The notes under the pieces were generated by a model, which was not told the origin of the DNA, ran no database searches, and saw only the letters and a list, made by a program, of their open reading frames with translations. Both the position numbers and the translations under genes were made by a program. Source: a bacterium (GTDB taxonomy: Bacteria; Bacillota; Clostridia; Oscillospirales; Acutalibacteraceae). From it: a stretch of DNA of 5,351 nucleotides. This document shows positions 5,272-5,351 of this stretch, one piece after another. Position 1 is the stretch's first letter, and each line of letters opens with the position of its first letter. The DNA lies in the NCBI GenBank assembly GCA_020626545.1, contig JAHKZS010000200.1, positions 1 through 5,351 of the forward strand, given 5' to 3'.

Positions 5272-5351
5272 TCGTCGTATCCGAAATTTCTCATCATACG
5301 CTCGCTGTTGCGCCAATCCTCTTTAACCTTAATCCACGTCTGTAAAAATAC
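5256..5351 (-). CDS. era: GTPase Era, C-terminal end only
   Basis: Only the last 31 codons and the TAA (5256-5258) are in the window; the gene enters from the right edge. The visible residues include VFLQTWIKVKEDWRNS (1-16 of the fragment) and MMRNFGYDEKDFL (19-31). These match the end of the Era KH domain, where the pattern LxLWVKVxxDWRN followed by LxxFGY is highly characteristic. Era is a GTPase that binds the 3' end of 16S rRNA through this KH domain and acts in 30S assembly. The GTPase domain lies outside the window. Its position upstream of a YqzL-like ORF and recO agrees with the Firmicute order and supports the call. Confidence 0.92.
   Translation of the reverse strand, partial: VFLQTWIKVKEDWRNSERMMRNFGYDEKDFL

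Overview
This window reads as a chromosomal housekeeping block from a Clostridia-type Firmicute (Bacillota). I infer a gut Oscillospiraceae/Ruminococcaceae-like lineage, but the genus cannot be fixed from the sequence. All seven genes lie on the minus strand, so transcription runs from position 5351 towards 1. The reasons for the assignment are gene content and order: era, a YqzL-like small ORF and recO in a row, mutS2 carrying a Smr domain, and the trmK plus Nif3-family pair (yqfN-yqfO in Bacillus). GGAGG-type ribosome binding sites and AT-rich intergenic DNA agree with this.

Layout in transcription order: the last 31 codons of era (5351-5256); an AT-rich leader with nested inverted repeats (5103-5255); a 57-codon YqzL-like ORF (5102-4929) that runs 59 nt into recO; recO (4987-4238); mutS2 (4238-1881), joined to recO by a 1-nt TAATG overlap; a repeat-filled spacer (1640-1880); a well-formed sigma-A promoter (1659-1687); a DUF1858 redox-disulfide protein (1629-1432); trmK (1432-776), again joined by TAATG; a GC-rich hairpin-dense spacer (621-775); and a Nif3-family dinuclear-metal protein (620 to the window edge, 3' end missing).

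The right half (era, YqzL-like, recO, mutS2) concerns ribosome assembly, recombination and DNA repair or ribosome rescue, and its coding regions are tightly coupled. The left half (DUF1858, trmK, Nif3) is a separate transcription unit. It starts from its own promoter just downstream of the intergenic repeat and centres on tRNA m1A22 methylation plus two poorly understood conserved proteins.

I see no phage, CRISPR, transposase, defence system or biosynthetic cluster. The points most worth a second look are the small YqzL-like gene overlapping recO, the two different repeat-like intergenic elements, and perfect inverted repeats sitting on the stop codons of era and trmK.
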